Assembly (NCBI RefSeq): GCF_902635505.1
Contig: NC_045431.1
Coordinates: 99,575,988 to 99,639,987, forward strand
DNA from: Sarcophilus harrisii
Taxonomy: Eukaryota > Chordata > Mammalia > Dasyuromorphia > Dasyuridae
Reading direction: 5' to 3'
DNA: 64,000 nt
Within the stretch, counting starts at the first letter, position 1, and every line of letters begins with the position of its first letter. The notes below the pieces were generated by a model. The model was not told the DNA's origin and searched no databases. It saw only the letters and a program-made list of their open reading frames with translations. The translations under genes were made by a program, and so were the position numbers. This document shows, one piece after another, positions 20,972 to 31,806 of the stretch.

Positions 20972-23900
20972 GTAAGAGTGACTGCTCACTATCAATCCCT
21001 GCCACAAGAGAAATAGTGCTTGTTCATTCAACTATCTTTCTGGTCCACTGCCATATTTTAAAAGTAACTCAATTTAATGGGTACAAGGGAAATCTAGAGA
21101 CCTCACATTTGTATACAACCCACTTATTTTTACTGACCTTGCAGATCCTTTTTGCTTCAGTGTTCTCACCTTTAAAATGGTAATGATAAGAATAACCACC
21201 AATTTTAATGTTTATTATGAGGTTCCAATGGAAAAGTTCCATTGATAGCCTTAAAGGGATAATCATATTTTAATCTTTACTAGACAAAAGGTCTAAAACA
21301 GGTGCATGTCTTTGATCTAGAACATAGGTTTGACTAAATATTTGTTTGTTTTGCAGGAGAAACTGCAGGAAACATCGAATATGTTACAGAAAAAACAGCA
21401 GCAATTTAAAATTGCATTCAGATATGTGAGCAACAGAAAATTTTATTTTAGAGTCAGTATCTGTTTTCTTGGTGAGAAGGGTATGAGATATATTATTCTT
21501 TGAAGGCTTTTCTCCCTTTTAAAAAAGAGTAAATAATGAAAATGCGGAGACAATAGTGTTTCTCCTTTTTCTTTAGTTCAAGGAACAGTTTTATATCAAT
21601 GATCAAATGATGAAATATACTGTCACTCTTTTGAGGAATAATTTGATACCTAATAATAGTAGAAGAACTTTAGCTTCAGGTAAACTGGCAAATTGTATGT
21701 ATGAAAAAGTTTCCAGGCAAGATTTGGGTATTTTTCGTGATTAAAAGATTTGTGGTACATTTCTGATCTTTTTTTCCTTTACACAATATCATTCTCTATA
21801 TCATTCTATCATTAAGTACTCTTTCAGAGAAGGTCCTTGGAGAGACAATATATTTAAGAAAGTCTGAAGTGGAAGACATAAGATTCAGTAACCAGAAAAG
21901 TTGTCTGGTATAATAATCTAACCTTCTCAGATGACCAATCCTATTTAATAGGGAGCACAAATATTGGTCACTAACCCTTTCCATCATAGATTTTTCATTT
22001 CTTTCCTTTATCTTTATTTATTTTTTATTAATTAATTTTAAACTTAAATAGCAAATAGGAACAGAAAAATAACATTGCCATGTTCTCAGTGGAACATGAG
22101 AAGATTCAAAGTATAAAGCATTATATTTCCACTTCAAGAAAGCCTATATAATAAGTTCAACACAGTGTATTCAGAAATGTATATTTTTTTCTTGTTTCCT
22201 TGTAGATTTTCTTTTTTTTTTGTCTGTTGTATACTTTTTTCTCCTTTTTCCTACCTTGCTCTTAAGAAAATTTATTACACACCCATTTTCACATACACAT
22301 AGTTAGATATGTATAATCATACACATATATACACATTGACATTTATATGCATGATTATATATTGATATACTGATTGATATTACTGAAATTTATTGTAGCT
22401 TTCCTGTTTTTTTCTTTTGTTTGTCTATTTTAGCTTTAACTTTGTCTGAGATTATGATTACCATCCCTTTTTTAACAAATTCTATTCTTGATTTTTATTT
22501 TGTGCTTGTGTCTCTTTTTTAATATCTCTTACTTTCCATTCCTTGTGACTCCTCTATTTTATTTCTACCTGCTACCTTGTCCTCCTATTACCTAACCTCT
22601 CCCCTACTCCAAGGATCCCTCCTTTGTCCTTTGTTCCCCCTCCCTATCCATCTCTGTTCCATTCAAAGTGATCTACACATCTTTCTATATCTAATTTCTT
22701 ATTCTATTCCCTTACCCTTTTATATCTTTATAAATTTAAAATGCTTTCATTCCCCTTTAAACGACTATGTTGTTTTTATTTTAATCTGATCTGATGTAAG
22801 TAGGGTACCTATAAAAATGTCAAATCTGGCAAGCTCATTATTTGTCTTTTTTTTTTCATTGAAGATTATGCTTAACCTAGCTCTACTAATTTCCTTTGGG
22901 ACAGGAGATTGTTTATGCTCTTAAAGAATCAATTATAAATGAAAATGAGAAAATGCACCAGTTATTATGGGATGAAGAAGCTCTATATCTACAAATACTA
23001 GATGAGGAATCCAAAGACAACCTGGAAGAAATTGAGGAAAAGAAGACTAAACTGACCCAACAAATCCAGAATCTGCAGCAAATGATGTTAGAAATAGAGA
23101 AGAGATTAGACAGGAATCCCTTGGAAATGCTCCAGGTGATTATGTAAAACAGATACCTGCTAATGCTTTAGAAAGGGAATATCGTCTGTCTCCTATAGAA
23201 TACTAAGAGAAGGATCTCAGGACCATTTTATACAGTGGTTTTGGGGACAGTTCCTTGGTGTAGTGGATAGAGCACCAGTCCTGAAATCAGGAGAACCTGA
23301 GTTCAAATTTGATCTCGGATACTTAACACTTCCTAGCTGTGTGACCATGGGCAAGTCACTTAACCCTGATTTGCTCAGCAAAAAAAGAAAAAAAAATAGT
23401 TTCTCAATGGTTTCTCAAATGTATTTGATTTCTTATGAGCAGGATTGGGTGTTAATCTGCTGTAGCTAAACAGTGTATAGCACAGAGATTCTTGAAGGCC
23501 AGGTCACTTCAGTGCAAAAGTTGGTTATGATTTTCAGTACTTATCCCATGTTGGCTTATATTTAAATCTGAAATCACGTGAACAAGCTTGAATCTCCTGA
23601 TTTTTCCAGAGTAAACACTGACTGCATGTGGATCGAAGTATAGTTATTTTCATCTTTTTTTGCATGTTTTTCCTTTCTCTGGTGTTTTCCCTTTCGATCT
23701 GATTTTTCTTGTGTAGAATGACAAATATGGAGAGAAGAATTGCATGTTTAAAAACATGGGAAAAACAAGGGGGAAAAGGGAGAAAAATTTGGAATACAAG
23801 ATTTTACAAAAGTGAATGTTGAAAATGATCTTTTCATGTATTTGAAAAATAAAATTCTTTCTTTTTTAGATTTTTTAAAAGTAAGAAAACATCACTTTTC

Positions 23901-26900
23901 CAGTGAGGATAAATATGGGCTTCTTTGAGATTTGGCATGATGATACTTGAGCAATTAGTCTCACTATCAAAAGTCTCCTAGAAATGAACCCCCATTTGAA
24001 TTTATGGATTTTATTCTAAATCTACCTGTTTAAATTGTGTCTCTTTAGTCTCAGAATCCACATTTCCCACACATACCAATAATCAGAAAAGGTGACTACC
24101 AGTCTTTTAGACTACCTACTCCATTTTCAGCTTCCTCATTAGCTGTTTTCTCATTCAAGGCAAGCAAAAGTTTTAATCAGTTTCCTGTGTAAATTTAAAT
24201 GAGTTTTCTATGTAAGAGAAGGAGAGATAAGGATAGGGTAGCATGACATTACTTTCACAATTCTGTCCATCTTTAGGAGGGAGGCAAATGCATGAAGCTA
24301 ATCAAAGAGCAACCCAAAGCTAATTCTAAACAATTTTACTTTGGAAAAGAATTCTGAAGGCATGATCTAACCACTGAAAGATATGCCTGGGTTCTTTGAG
24401 AAAGACAATATTATATAAATAAACTAGGTAGCAGGCCACTAAATTTCTTTTTTTTTCCTCTCCTCAGGATATGAAAGACCCCTTGGCAAGGTAATTTTCC
24501 ATTCTGTGTTTAACTAATTCAGAAGTGCAAAATCTGTGTATATCAGATTATTTGAAGAGGTTCATTGTGGGGTGTAGTCTGCTGAAACATAATGAAATAT
24601 TTCATCCAGATAGGGCTCTGGAGCTCTGTATAGAACAAATGTAACCAAATATAACTTGTTTGTAGGAATGAGGAGCTACTAAGCCAAAACCCAGAAGTTT
24701 CTTACCCTATCTGGAGCATCTGCTACATCATTGGCTTGCAAGAAATGCTCATGAGCTTCCAGAGTAAGTAATATTTATCCTGATTAATATTTGGGAAAGT
24801 GCCAGCAATTCCCATATTGTTTGAAATGGATTTCCTTGCTATATGCTACTAGTATGGACAAATGACCTTTTTCCTCAGTCCCTGATATTTCATATACACA
24901 ATTTCAATTCTCACATGAATACTGAGATGATTTCCAATTTTCCCCTTTGATATCCCAACAGGCCTGAATGTTCTTACTTATTTCATTCATTAGCTAAGCT
25001 ATTTTTCTAAATGATTGAACTGTTGCACAGTTGTAATACCAGTAGATCATCATGTCTAATATTTCATTTAAGTACCAGCTTTGAATTGTTTTTTGTCTTA
25101 TTATCTCTGACCATTTGATATATCTGAGATTAAACTTTTAGAGTTTCCAGATTAACTTGTCCAGGTATATATTTTTTGAATATTTCTGTTGATTTTATTG
25201 TTTTTTTCTTTGATCAGTTTATTCATACAATGCAGCCAGTTCATTAATTGTGGAATGGCTTTTACTATTTCTCAGAAGTCTATATGGATTTTGCATGCTA
25301 TGCTATGCTTTGTGATGACTCATAGAAAGGAGTAATGTTGGGTATTTCTTATTGTATGTCCATCTCCTTCAAAAAATGTATTTTTGTTTTTGTTGAACTT
25401 TTGCCTTTTTAATCTGGTGAGGTTTTTTGGGGGAAACTATACTATTCTTTCTGTTTTTAAATTCAATATTTTATTTTTTTCCCCAATTACAAGTAAAAAC
25501 AATTTTAATGTTCACTTAAATTCCCCACATTGACAATTCAAGCAATCTGATATAGATTATACATGTGGTTATGCAAAACATTTCCATGTTACTCATGTTG
25601 TGAAAAGAAACAGAGAAAAAAAGTAAAACAAGAAAAATATGTATATAGAAAAAATGGTTCAGCCTGCCTTCAGTTTCCATCAATTCTTCAAAGATATCAT
25701 TTTTCATCATAAATGTTTCAGTATTTTCTTGGTTTACTGTATTGCTGAGAATACGTGTTCATTCTCTGCATTAGGAATACTTTACTACTCAGTTCCTCAT
25801 CTGTTGCATAAGTTTTCCCATTGGGTAGTTTGTAAACATTTTTGGGAGGAAGGATTTGTCTTGAGTTTTCTGTTACTTACTCCTAATTCTATGGTTGTCC
25901 AGGAAAGTTGGGCTCAATTAAAATACTGATTTTTTTCTCTAAAGATAATGGGACAGAAGAAATAGTTTATAAGATAAAGAGCCAATAGAGATGATGATAC
26001 TTAATTTTCTTGAGAAAGGTTATGAGTTATTCTGAGAGTCATAATCAACACTAAGTCTGATTAAGAGAAGACTAGAAGCTACAGCTTTAGGTAAGGAAGA
26101 AAAATTCAACTACCTATGGAGACATGGAAGAAATGACAATGGAGGATAGGGAGATGTTTATTAAATATTGCTATACAATGATAGAATGCATTTTAACTCT
26201 AGAATGTTCAAACAACACATTTTTTTTTCACCCTAACCCTAAATATCCTATTACTTCCCTATGCCTCAGGTAGGCTGAGTCTTGGCACAGTTCCATAGAT
26301 GTCCCATGACCCTCCAGTAACATCTTCTCTCTCAATTTGGCATTTCACTGGAAATGCTATAATGTATTTCTACAAGTTCTTTGTTTCACTAATCTGTCCC
26401 TATTCCAATTTACCCTTCCTAGAAATTTCTAATGAACTTTTAATCTTATTTCATTGTCATTCTATTCTCTATGACCTCTTCCCTTTTGCCATCTCCTATA
26501 CAATAAAGTCTAAACCCTTCCACAAGGTCCTGCTTTGCAAGATGTCTTCCTTTCTTGTCAGCATTCTCAAAATATTTGCTTCTAATGTGGCTTCAGAGCT
26601 TTTTAAATAGTCACCCAGTTCTGTATATATCTAGGGCTTCCTGATCCCTTGCTTCTTTTTGTCTTCTTCTCACTTCCTCTATCTCATTCTCTCCTACACA
26701 TACTTTTTCCTTTCTTCCTTCTTTTCTTTATCTTTTCATGTCTATCTCTCTTCTTGGTTATGTTTTTCCCTTCTTTTCTCTTACCAACTAAATGGGTAAT
26801 TATTTTTATTTGCTTATTTTGCTGCATTTTGCACTATTTTGATTATACATCTGTGCAGGTCTCAAGTCCCTTCTGATAGATTATAAGTTCTATAAGGTCA

Positions 26901-28045
26901 GAGATCTCTGAAAGAATTGAAAAGAGTAAATTCTTTCTTTGGCTGGTCTTTTGTAAAAAGCAGTTTGTACAAAAATGCTATTTCTACCAAGGTCCAGATG
27001 TTTATACTTCCCAATTTATGCTAGTATATGCTGTATAGTATATTAATATAGCAATATAATACCTCTTTCAGATGCATACCATCTATCTTCCAAGGCATGT
27101 TATTCTACTTAATGTTAGTTGCTGATTAATGAAACATTTAAAAATATCTAACAAAGGCCCTAAAATATGGGATATTGGATTAAAAATTTGAAGAATTATA
27201 ATGATTATCTTTTTGAATGTATTTGAAAACCACCTTCACTTTGCATAGAAGGAAACTGAGTCACTAGAAAACTAAGGTGCTTATTGAAGTATGTGTTGAA
27301 GGCAGGACAACTCCACTGATCGTTCTGCTATAATCTCAAATAGATTGTGATTTAGTGTCCCAAAGTGTGTCACTGTCTGGGATTAGGGACTTTTTTTAAC
27401 CTCCAAGGTTTGTAAACTACAGCTAATTCTATTCCCCTTTTCCTTTCTCTAGGGAATATAACTTTAGATCCTGATACAGCCAAACCTCATCTTATCCTGA
27501 ATGAAGAATTGAATAGTATCAAGTATACAAGTGTCCCCAAAGATCTGCCTGACAATGAAGAAAGATTTGACTGTTGTCTTATTGTACTTGGGACTCAGAC
27601 TTTTACTTCAGGAAAACACTATTGGGAAGTGAAGGTGGGAGATAAGACAGAATGGATAGTGGGCATCTGTGAAAATTCAGTCAGCAGAAAGGAGTCACAC
27701 TCCCTATTATCAAAGGATGTAAGAACCTTAATGGGCTTCACATCTGAAAAAGATTTCTTTCTCTGGAATTCACAATGTGGTTTTTATGAGAGTGAGCCTA
27801 TCCATGTGGTAGGTATTTTTATTGATTATGAAAAGGGACATATAGCATTTTATAATTCTATAGAGGAATCCCTCATCTGCAGTCCCCCAAACATAGCATT
27901 TCAAGGACCTATTTGCCCTTACTTTTCTTCTTGCTATCCTACTGAAAATAGTAATTCTAGTTCTATCATTATTTGCTCTGAGAGTAAGTCTGATGATGAA
28001 AATTACTATGAGTATGCTCTCAATGACCAGGGATTAAAAACATGA
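20552..28045 (+). CDS. Complete TRIM-family E3 ubiquitin ligase gene (RING, B-box 2, coiled coil, PRY-SPRY), six coding exons, 486 aa
   Basis: Joining 20552-20971, 21357-21452, 22905-23135, 24468-24490, 24666-24763 and 27453-28045 gives one open frame of 486 codons plus stop. Every intron is GT...AG. Exons 2, 3 and 4 are 96, 231 and 23 nt, the sizes conserved across RBCC-B30.2 TRIM genes. The RING has the full C3HC4 set (C16, C19, C31, H33, C36, C39, C53, C56). The type-2 B-box has C96, H99, C107, D110, C115, C118, H124 and H127. Residues 141-249 are a Glu/Lys/Gln-rich coiled coil. PRY-SPRY spans about 291-455 (LDPDTA, HYWEVKV, IDYEKGHIAFY) with an acidic, Ser-rich tail. The ATG has a strong Kozak context (A at -3, G at +4). 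Such proteins ubiquitinate targets recognised by SPRY, many in innate immunity. I cannot assign an orthologue; a lineage-expanded class IV TRIM is likely. Confidence 0.9.
21357..21452 (+). CDS. TRIM coding exon 2 (first coiled-coil exon, 96 nt)
   Basis: The acceptor is TTTGTTTTGCAG|GAGAAACTGCAG, giving EKLQETSNMLQKKQQQFK and on to FYFR. The donor AGA|GTCAGT at 21453 gives the family-standard 96 nt. A second donor-like site (TAT|GTGAGC, 21426) would give an in-frame 69-nt version. Confidence 0.82.
22010..22384. other. AT-rich intron 2 sequence with simple repeats
   Basis: A TTTATTTA-rich stretch, a possible old L1 3' end (22015-22145, minus) and a TACACATATA-type stretch (22290-22380). No coding signal. 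Confidence 0.35.
22385..22850 (-). mobile_element. Degraded L1 piece in TRIM intron 2 (endonuclease/inter-ORF part)
   Basis: Phrases such as CTTTGTCTGAGATTATGATTA and the long pyrimidine-rich block that follows (about 22520-22700) resemble the minus-strand endonuclease-to-ORF1 region of the L1s at 7400-7800 and 14300-14800. No frame remains. Confidence 0.45.
22905..23135 (+). CDS. TRIM coding exon 3 (coiled coil, 231 nt)
   Basis: Exactly 231 nt between GGGACAG| and CTCCAG|GTGATT, phase 0 at both ends. Encodes EIVYALKESIINENEKMHQL through DRNPLEMLQ, rich in Glu, Lys, Gln and Leu with heptad spacing. This is the dimerisation helix of TRIM proteins. Confidence 0.93.
23243..23398 (+). mobile_element. 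tRNA-derived SINE (MAR1/WSINE type) in TRIM intron 3
   Basis: GGTGTAGTGGATAGAGCACC, then TCAGGAGAACCTGAGTTC, AGCTGTGTGACC and GGGCAAGTCACTTAACCC, ending in an A-rich tail. Confidence 0.88.
23625..23870 (+). mobile_element. L1 3' UTR fragment in TRIM intron 3
   Basis: GATCTGATTTTTCTTGTGTAG, GAAGAATTGCATGTTTAA, GTGAATGTTGAAAATGATC and AAAAATAAAATTCTTT match the 3' ends at 62760-62985. A severely 5'-truncated plus-strand copy. Confidence 0.75.
24468..24490 (+). CDS. TRIM coding exon 4 (23-nt micro-exon)
   Basis: TCTCCTCAG|GATATGAAAGACC...GCAAG|GTAATT. 23 nt, encoding DMKDPLA plus two bases of an Arg codon. The tiny exon is a hallmark of the RBCC-B30.2 gene structure. Confidence 0.9.
24666..24763 (+). 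CDS. TRIM coding exon 5 (linker, 98 nt)
   Basis: TTTGTAG|GAATGAGGAG to TTCCAGA|GTAAGT. Encodes NEELLSQNPEVSYPIWSICY and on to MSFQ, the linker between coiled coil and PRY. Phase 2 in and phase 1 out, matching its neighbours. Confidence 0.88.
25455..25800 (-). mobile_element. Old L1-type 3' end in TRIM intron 5
   Basis: TTTTATTTTTTTCCCCAATTAC, ATACATGTGGTTATGCAAAACATTTCCATG and TTGCTGAGAATA recur at 45510-45960 in the same order. This indicates a shared interspersed family inserted on the minus strand. Confidence 0.5.
25801..27229. other. Remainder of TRIM intron 5
   Basis: Largely unassigned. It contains a 12-base telomere-like CCCTAACCCTAA (26231-26242), a possible old L2-like stretch (about 26300-26640) and a pyrimidine-rich tract (26640-26790). 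No exon is needed here. Confidence 0.4.
27230..27335 (-). mobile_element. MIR fragment
   Basis: CATAGAAGGAAACTGAGTCA followed by the degraded middle of MIR up to GATCGTTCTGCTATAA. Confidence 0.45.
27453..28045 (+). CDS. TRIM coding exon 6 (PRY-SPRY and stop)
   Basis: The acceptor is CCTTTCTCTAG|GGAATATAAC. Encodes the complete PRY (NITLDPDTAKPHLIL) and SPRY (GTQTFTSGKHYWEVKVGDKT, FFLWNSQCGFYE, VGIFIDYEKGHIAFYNS), then an acidic tail ending LNDQGLKT and TGA at 28043-28045. The first TRIM copy at 1-465 aligns to this exon. Confidence 0.94.
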
Positions 28046-28122
28046 CACTGAATATTAGTTTCTATTCATTTGAACTTAAATTGATTTGGTCAGTGAAGTC
28101 ATGTATGATTATCAAAGCCATA

Positions 28123-28757
28123 TATTCCAAAAAAGATCATAAAGAAGGGAAAGGGACCTGTATGTGCACGAATGTTGTGGCAGCCCTGTTTGTAGTGGCC
28201 AGAAACTGGAAACTGAGTGGATGCCCATCAATTGGAGAATGGCTGAATAAATTGTGGTATATGAATATAATGGAATATTATTATTCTGTAAGAAATGACC
28301 AACAGGAGGATTTCAGAAAGGCCTGGAGAGACTTACACGAACTGATGCTGAGTGAAATGAGCAGGACCAGGAGATCATTATATACTTCAACAACAATACT
28401 ATATGATGACCAGTTCTGATGGACCTGGCCATCCTCAGCAATGAGATCAACCAAATCATTTCCAGTGGAGCAGTAATGAACTGAACCAGCTACGCCCAGA
28501 GAAAGAACTCTGGGTGATGACTAAAAACCATTACATTGAATTCCCAATCCCTATATTTATGCCCACCTGCATTTTTTATTTCCTTCACAAGCTAATTGTA
28601 CAATATTTCAGAGTCTGATTCTTTTTGTACAGCAAAATAAGTTTGGCCATGTATACTTATTGTGTATCTAATTTATATTTTAATATAACATCTACTGGTC
28701 ATCCTGCCATCTGGGGGAGGGGGTGGGGGGTAAGAGGTGAAAAATTGGAACATATCA
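28123..28757 (+). mobile_element. L1 fragment lacking both ends, just behind the TRIM stop codon
   Basis: Carries the last part of ORF2 in one frame (CMCTNVVAALFVVARNWKLSG..., WLNKLWYMNIMEYYYSVRN, ending LYTSTTILYDDQF) and most of the 3' UTR with its G-rich tract (28713-28730). It stops at GGTGAAAAATTGGAACA, about 60 bases short of the L1 3' end, and has no A-tail. It brings an AATAAA at 28246-28251. Confidence 0.85.
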
Positions 28758-28935
28758 ACAATAGTGTGCCTCATTCTATATCAACAACTCATGAGCTTCT
28801 CCTTCACTGAGAACTTTATTGGATTCAGTCAATCCACATGGGTTCCTTTATTATTTTCCCAGAGGAAATGGAATTGGATATTACTTTATAAACACTATAT
28901 ATTTCTTAGATAGAAATATATTATATATGCATATG

Positions 28936-29465
28936 TGTAAGGGTCGAAGGAGGAGTCATGTATAGTGCAACAGGAAGCAAACAAGCAATAAAGTTTGAGA
29001 CCCCCGGAAGTGGGTTTGCTGTGTACTAGTAGGGACCGCTTCATGGGCCGGGATTCTGGTCGCATTGAGATCCACATCATTAACGGGAGGTGTCTCCTTT
29101 TCTGATTGGCTGGGCGTGTGACCTCATAGACCCTATTTAAGCTGTGGGGAGGAGGACGTAGCTCTCTTTGACCTGGTATTCACTGGAAGTCAGCAGGAGG
29201 TGAGCTAGGGGAAGGATGTGAACACATGAATATCAGACCTTGAGCTTGCACATAGCTGTTCTTGAGCGCTCTATTGTGTATGTAAACCATCGTTCTTATG
29301 AATTGATGGCCAGAGATCTCTGAAGACCTCAGACAGAGGTAAGCTTGGTAAAAGTGGTTAATAAGCACTGCAAAAGACAATGACTAGAGATTTCACTGAG
29401 GGCCTGGGAATGAGGAGAGACTGGCAGGAGTGAATGCTGAGTGGGCATTAACAAGGGCATTCACA
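28936..29465 (+). mobile_element. Solo LTR (endogenous retrovirus fossil) with 6-bp target duplication
   Basis: A 530-bp element that starts TGTAAGGGTCG and ends GGCATTCACA (TGT...ACA). CATATG occurs on both sides (28930-28935 and 29466-29471). It is GC-richer than its surroundings. Promoter landmarks in plus order are an inverted CCAAT box (TGATTGGCTGG, about 29103) and a TATA-like CTATTTAAG (about 29132). A 6-bp duplication fits class II (betaretrovirus-like) elements. Only the LTR is present; no internal region remains. Confidence 0.75.
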
Positions 29466-29471
29466 CATATG

Positions 29472-30340
29472 TGTACATAAATGCACATACATACATATGT
29501 TTACATGTTTTTTCTGTATAAAGTACAAATGTATGTGTATATATTTTCATTCTTGAAACATCAAGGTATTTTTCATGTAGATAATATCCTAAACTCTTTT
29601 GTCATTATTGATTTTTTTCCAAAAAAACCCTTCATTATTCCAGGGGTTGAAACATCCAGAGCAGTGCCTCTACCATCATTTCAGAAAAGTTACATTTTGG
29701 CCTCTGCAGTGAACCTCCATGACAAGCTAATTTTTGCAAGAATAGTCTGTTAAAATAGCCATATTCTCTTGACCATGAGTATTTCCCAGAGTCCATAGAA
29801 AAGTGCATTGTGTGAGTAGATGATAACATCACATTACAAATCATTAACCACCTGGCTTCATGAAATTTTAGGAGTGAAAAAAAATTAGTCTGATAATTAG
29901 GTTCATCAAAAACATAAAACAAAACACATCTATGTTTTGGGGGTATTCTCATAGTTTCTAGAATAGAGTCATATAGAATTTCTATTCAGGCAATATTTGG
30001 TAATTATTTGGTTGATGGTCTTGTAATTATATAATGTTTTGTAAATCTCTAAAACCCTATTAATCATTTGACTTTATAAGTGATATTTGCAAAGAACCTT
30101 GGAAAGCACACTTCTTGCTACTTTATAACTAAATTGATTTAAATAATCAAGGGACCTTCAGACATGATTATATCTTTTATGGCTCATATATCTATCACAT
30201 ACATCATGTTGGAGCAGAATCCTTGGGGGTATAATTTTGTTTTATGCAATCAAATGCTCTTTTTATAATAAACAAACAAAAAGAACAATAAAATGTAGTA
30301 TTCTTTGGACTTGTGTGTCATTTGGAAAAGTCTGGATTTT
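29472..30340. other. No gene or repeat recognised
   Basis: AT-rich sequence. A short open frame on each strand at 29481-29952 looks non-coding. Confidence 0.35.
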
Positions 30341-30374
30341 CTTCATATATATATATTATATATATATATGAAGA

Positions 30375-30409
<35 letters not shown>

Positions 30410-30423
30410 ATATATATATATAT

Positions 30424-30461
<38 letters not shown>

Positions 30462-30462
30462 A
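30341..30462. repeat. Adjacent AT and GA/TC palindromes
   Basis: CTTCATATATATATAT and its exact complement face each other around one base (30341-30373). Immediately after, an (AT)n-(GA)n-AATATATATATATATT-(TC)n-(TA)n run forms a second inverted repeat (about 30374-30462). Confidence 0.9.
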
Positions 30463-30847
30463 TACACACATATATTAGTTTCATTAAGACAGGAAATCAA
30501 GTACATGAGTTGGTCATTGTTTTATGTTTTTGTTTGCATTTTTGTAATAATGTCTATGATTATTTTCTAAATATCTTGTGTCTTCCTCTCATTTGGCCAG
30601 CTTACGGATTGGTCGCTTAGAATTCTTCAAATAGTGTCTCTTCTGCCGAGAGCATCTCCAGGTAGATTTTATCTAGTTTATCTGCTCTTTCTAATTCCAT
30701 CTTTTTGGTATCATCTCTAGTTCTTGCATCATATCAGGGATTCTGATTTTAGAGTCCAAATGGCATAGTCTAACTGAAAGAGAAAGGACTTTTTGTAGAA
30801 ATCTTCATTAATCTTTTCCACTTTTGAGTAGTTGGATTTGACATTCC

Positions 30848-31075
30848 TAGCTGTTGTTTAATCATTCAATCATGTCTGATTTTTCATGATCCTATGAACC
30901 ATATTGTACATGGGTTTTTCAGGCCAAAGATACTAGAGTAGTTTGTCATTTACTTCTCCAATGGTATTGAATAACTTGCTCAGGTTCACTTACCTAGTAA
31001 ATATCTGAATCTGGATTTGAATTCAGGTCTTCCTAATTTCAGGCCTAGCACTCTATTCACTGAGTCCCTTATTCT
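30848..31075 (-). mobile_element. SINE (MAR1/WSINE type), near full length
   Basis: Complement of TGTTTAATCATTCAATCATGTC, AAGATACTAGAGTAGTTTG and TTGAATTCAGGTCTTCCTAA, the tail-to-head order of this SINE on the minus strand. Confidence 0.72.
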
Positions 31076-31647
31076 AGTCTAGTCTCTTTCTATTCTTCCA
31101 TACTCTTTCCTCCCATGGCTTCAAAGACATCATAATGTTATAATCCTAGCCTTCTAAACAGTCTAAAATCTTTCTCCTTACTGACAGTCTCTCACCATTT
31201 TTCTTGTTTCTGTATCACCTCAAAGTCATTTTCACTCTTAAATCTTTTGTGTTTTGTAATAAGGTAATTTTCTGTGACACCTTCATTCAAAGTCTACAAC
31301 CCAATGTACTTGCACCTGGTAATTCTAAAACTCAATCTATCCACATCAAACTTGATTGTTATCAATCCTTACAAAAACAAATTGAATTCACCTTAACAAA
31401 ACTAAGATTTGCAGAAAATAAGCAATAATACAACTAATGTCTTCCCCCAGGGGAAGTTCTTTAAAAGTATTCAATCTAGACAGAAATTAGCTGTCCTTCC
31501 TTCTCCTTCTTGCATTAGTGAATTAACCTGATTGTAACTCTTTGAAATTTATTAACTTTGATTCCTTCTATCCCTGGGAGATATAAACCAGCCAGTTCTA
31601 AAAATCAAAGGAGGGTAGATTTTGAGTTAGAAAGGATATTTAAGGTC
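31076..31647. other. No gene recognised
   Basis: Plain AT-rich sequence. A 74-codon open frame (31204-31428) has no recognisable motif. Confidence 0.35.
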
Positions 31648-31806
31648 ATCAAATCAGATGATTTTATTTTTACAATTAAGAAAACTGAGACTGAGAGAGG
31701 TTAAGTGATTTGTCCAAATCATGCAGCTTATATCTGAGGCAGGGTTTTTATCCAGATCTCCTTGATTCTTAAGTCAATTTTCCATCTACACTACTATGCT
31801 GCCCCA
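31648..31806 (-). mobile_element. MIR
   Basis: AAGAAAACTGAGACTGAGAGAG, GTTAAGTGATTTGTCCAAAT and ATGCAGCTTATATCTGAGG, the classic MIR core on the minus strand, ending at CACTACTATGCTGCCCC. Confidence 0.82.

Noticed and set aside
26299-26610. 103-codon frame inside TRIM intron 5
   Set aside because: The TRIM transcript needs no exon here. The sequence resembles an old L2-like stretch and has no domain.
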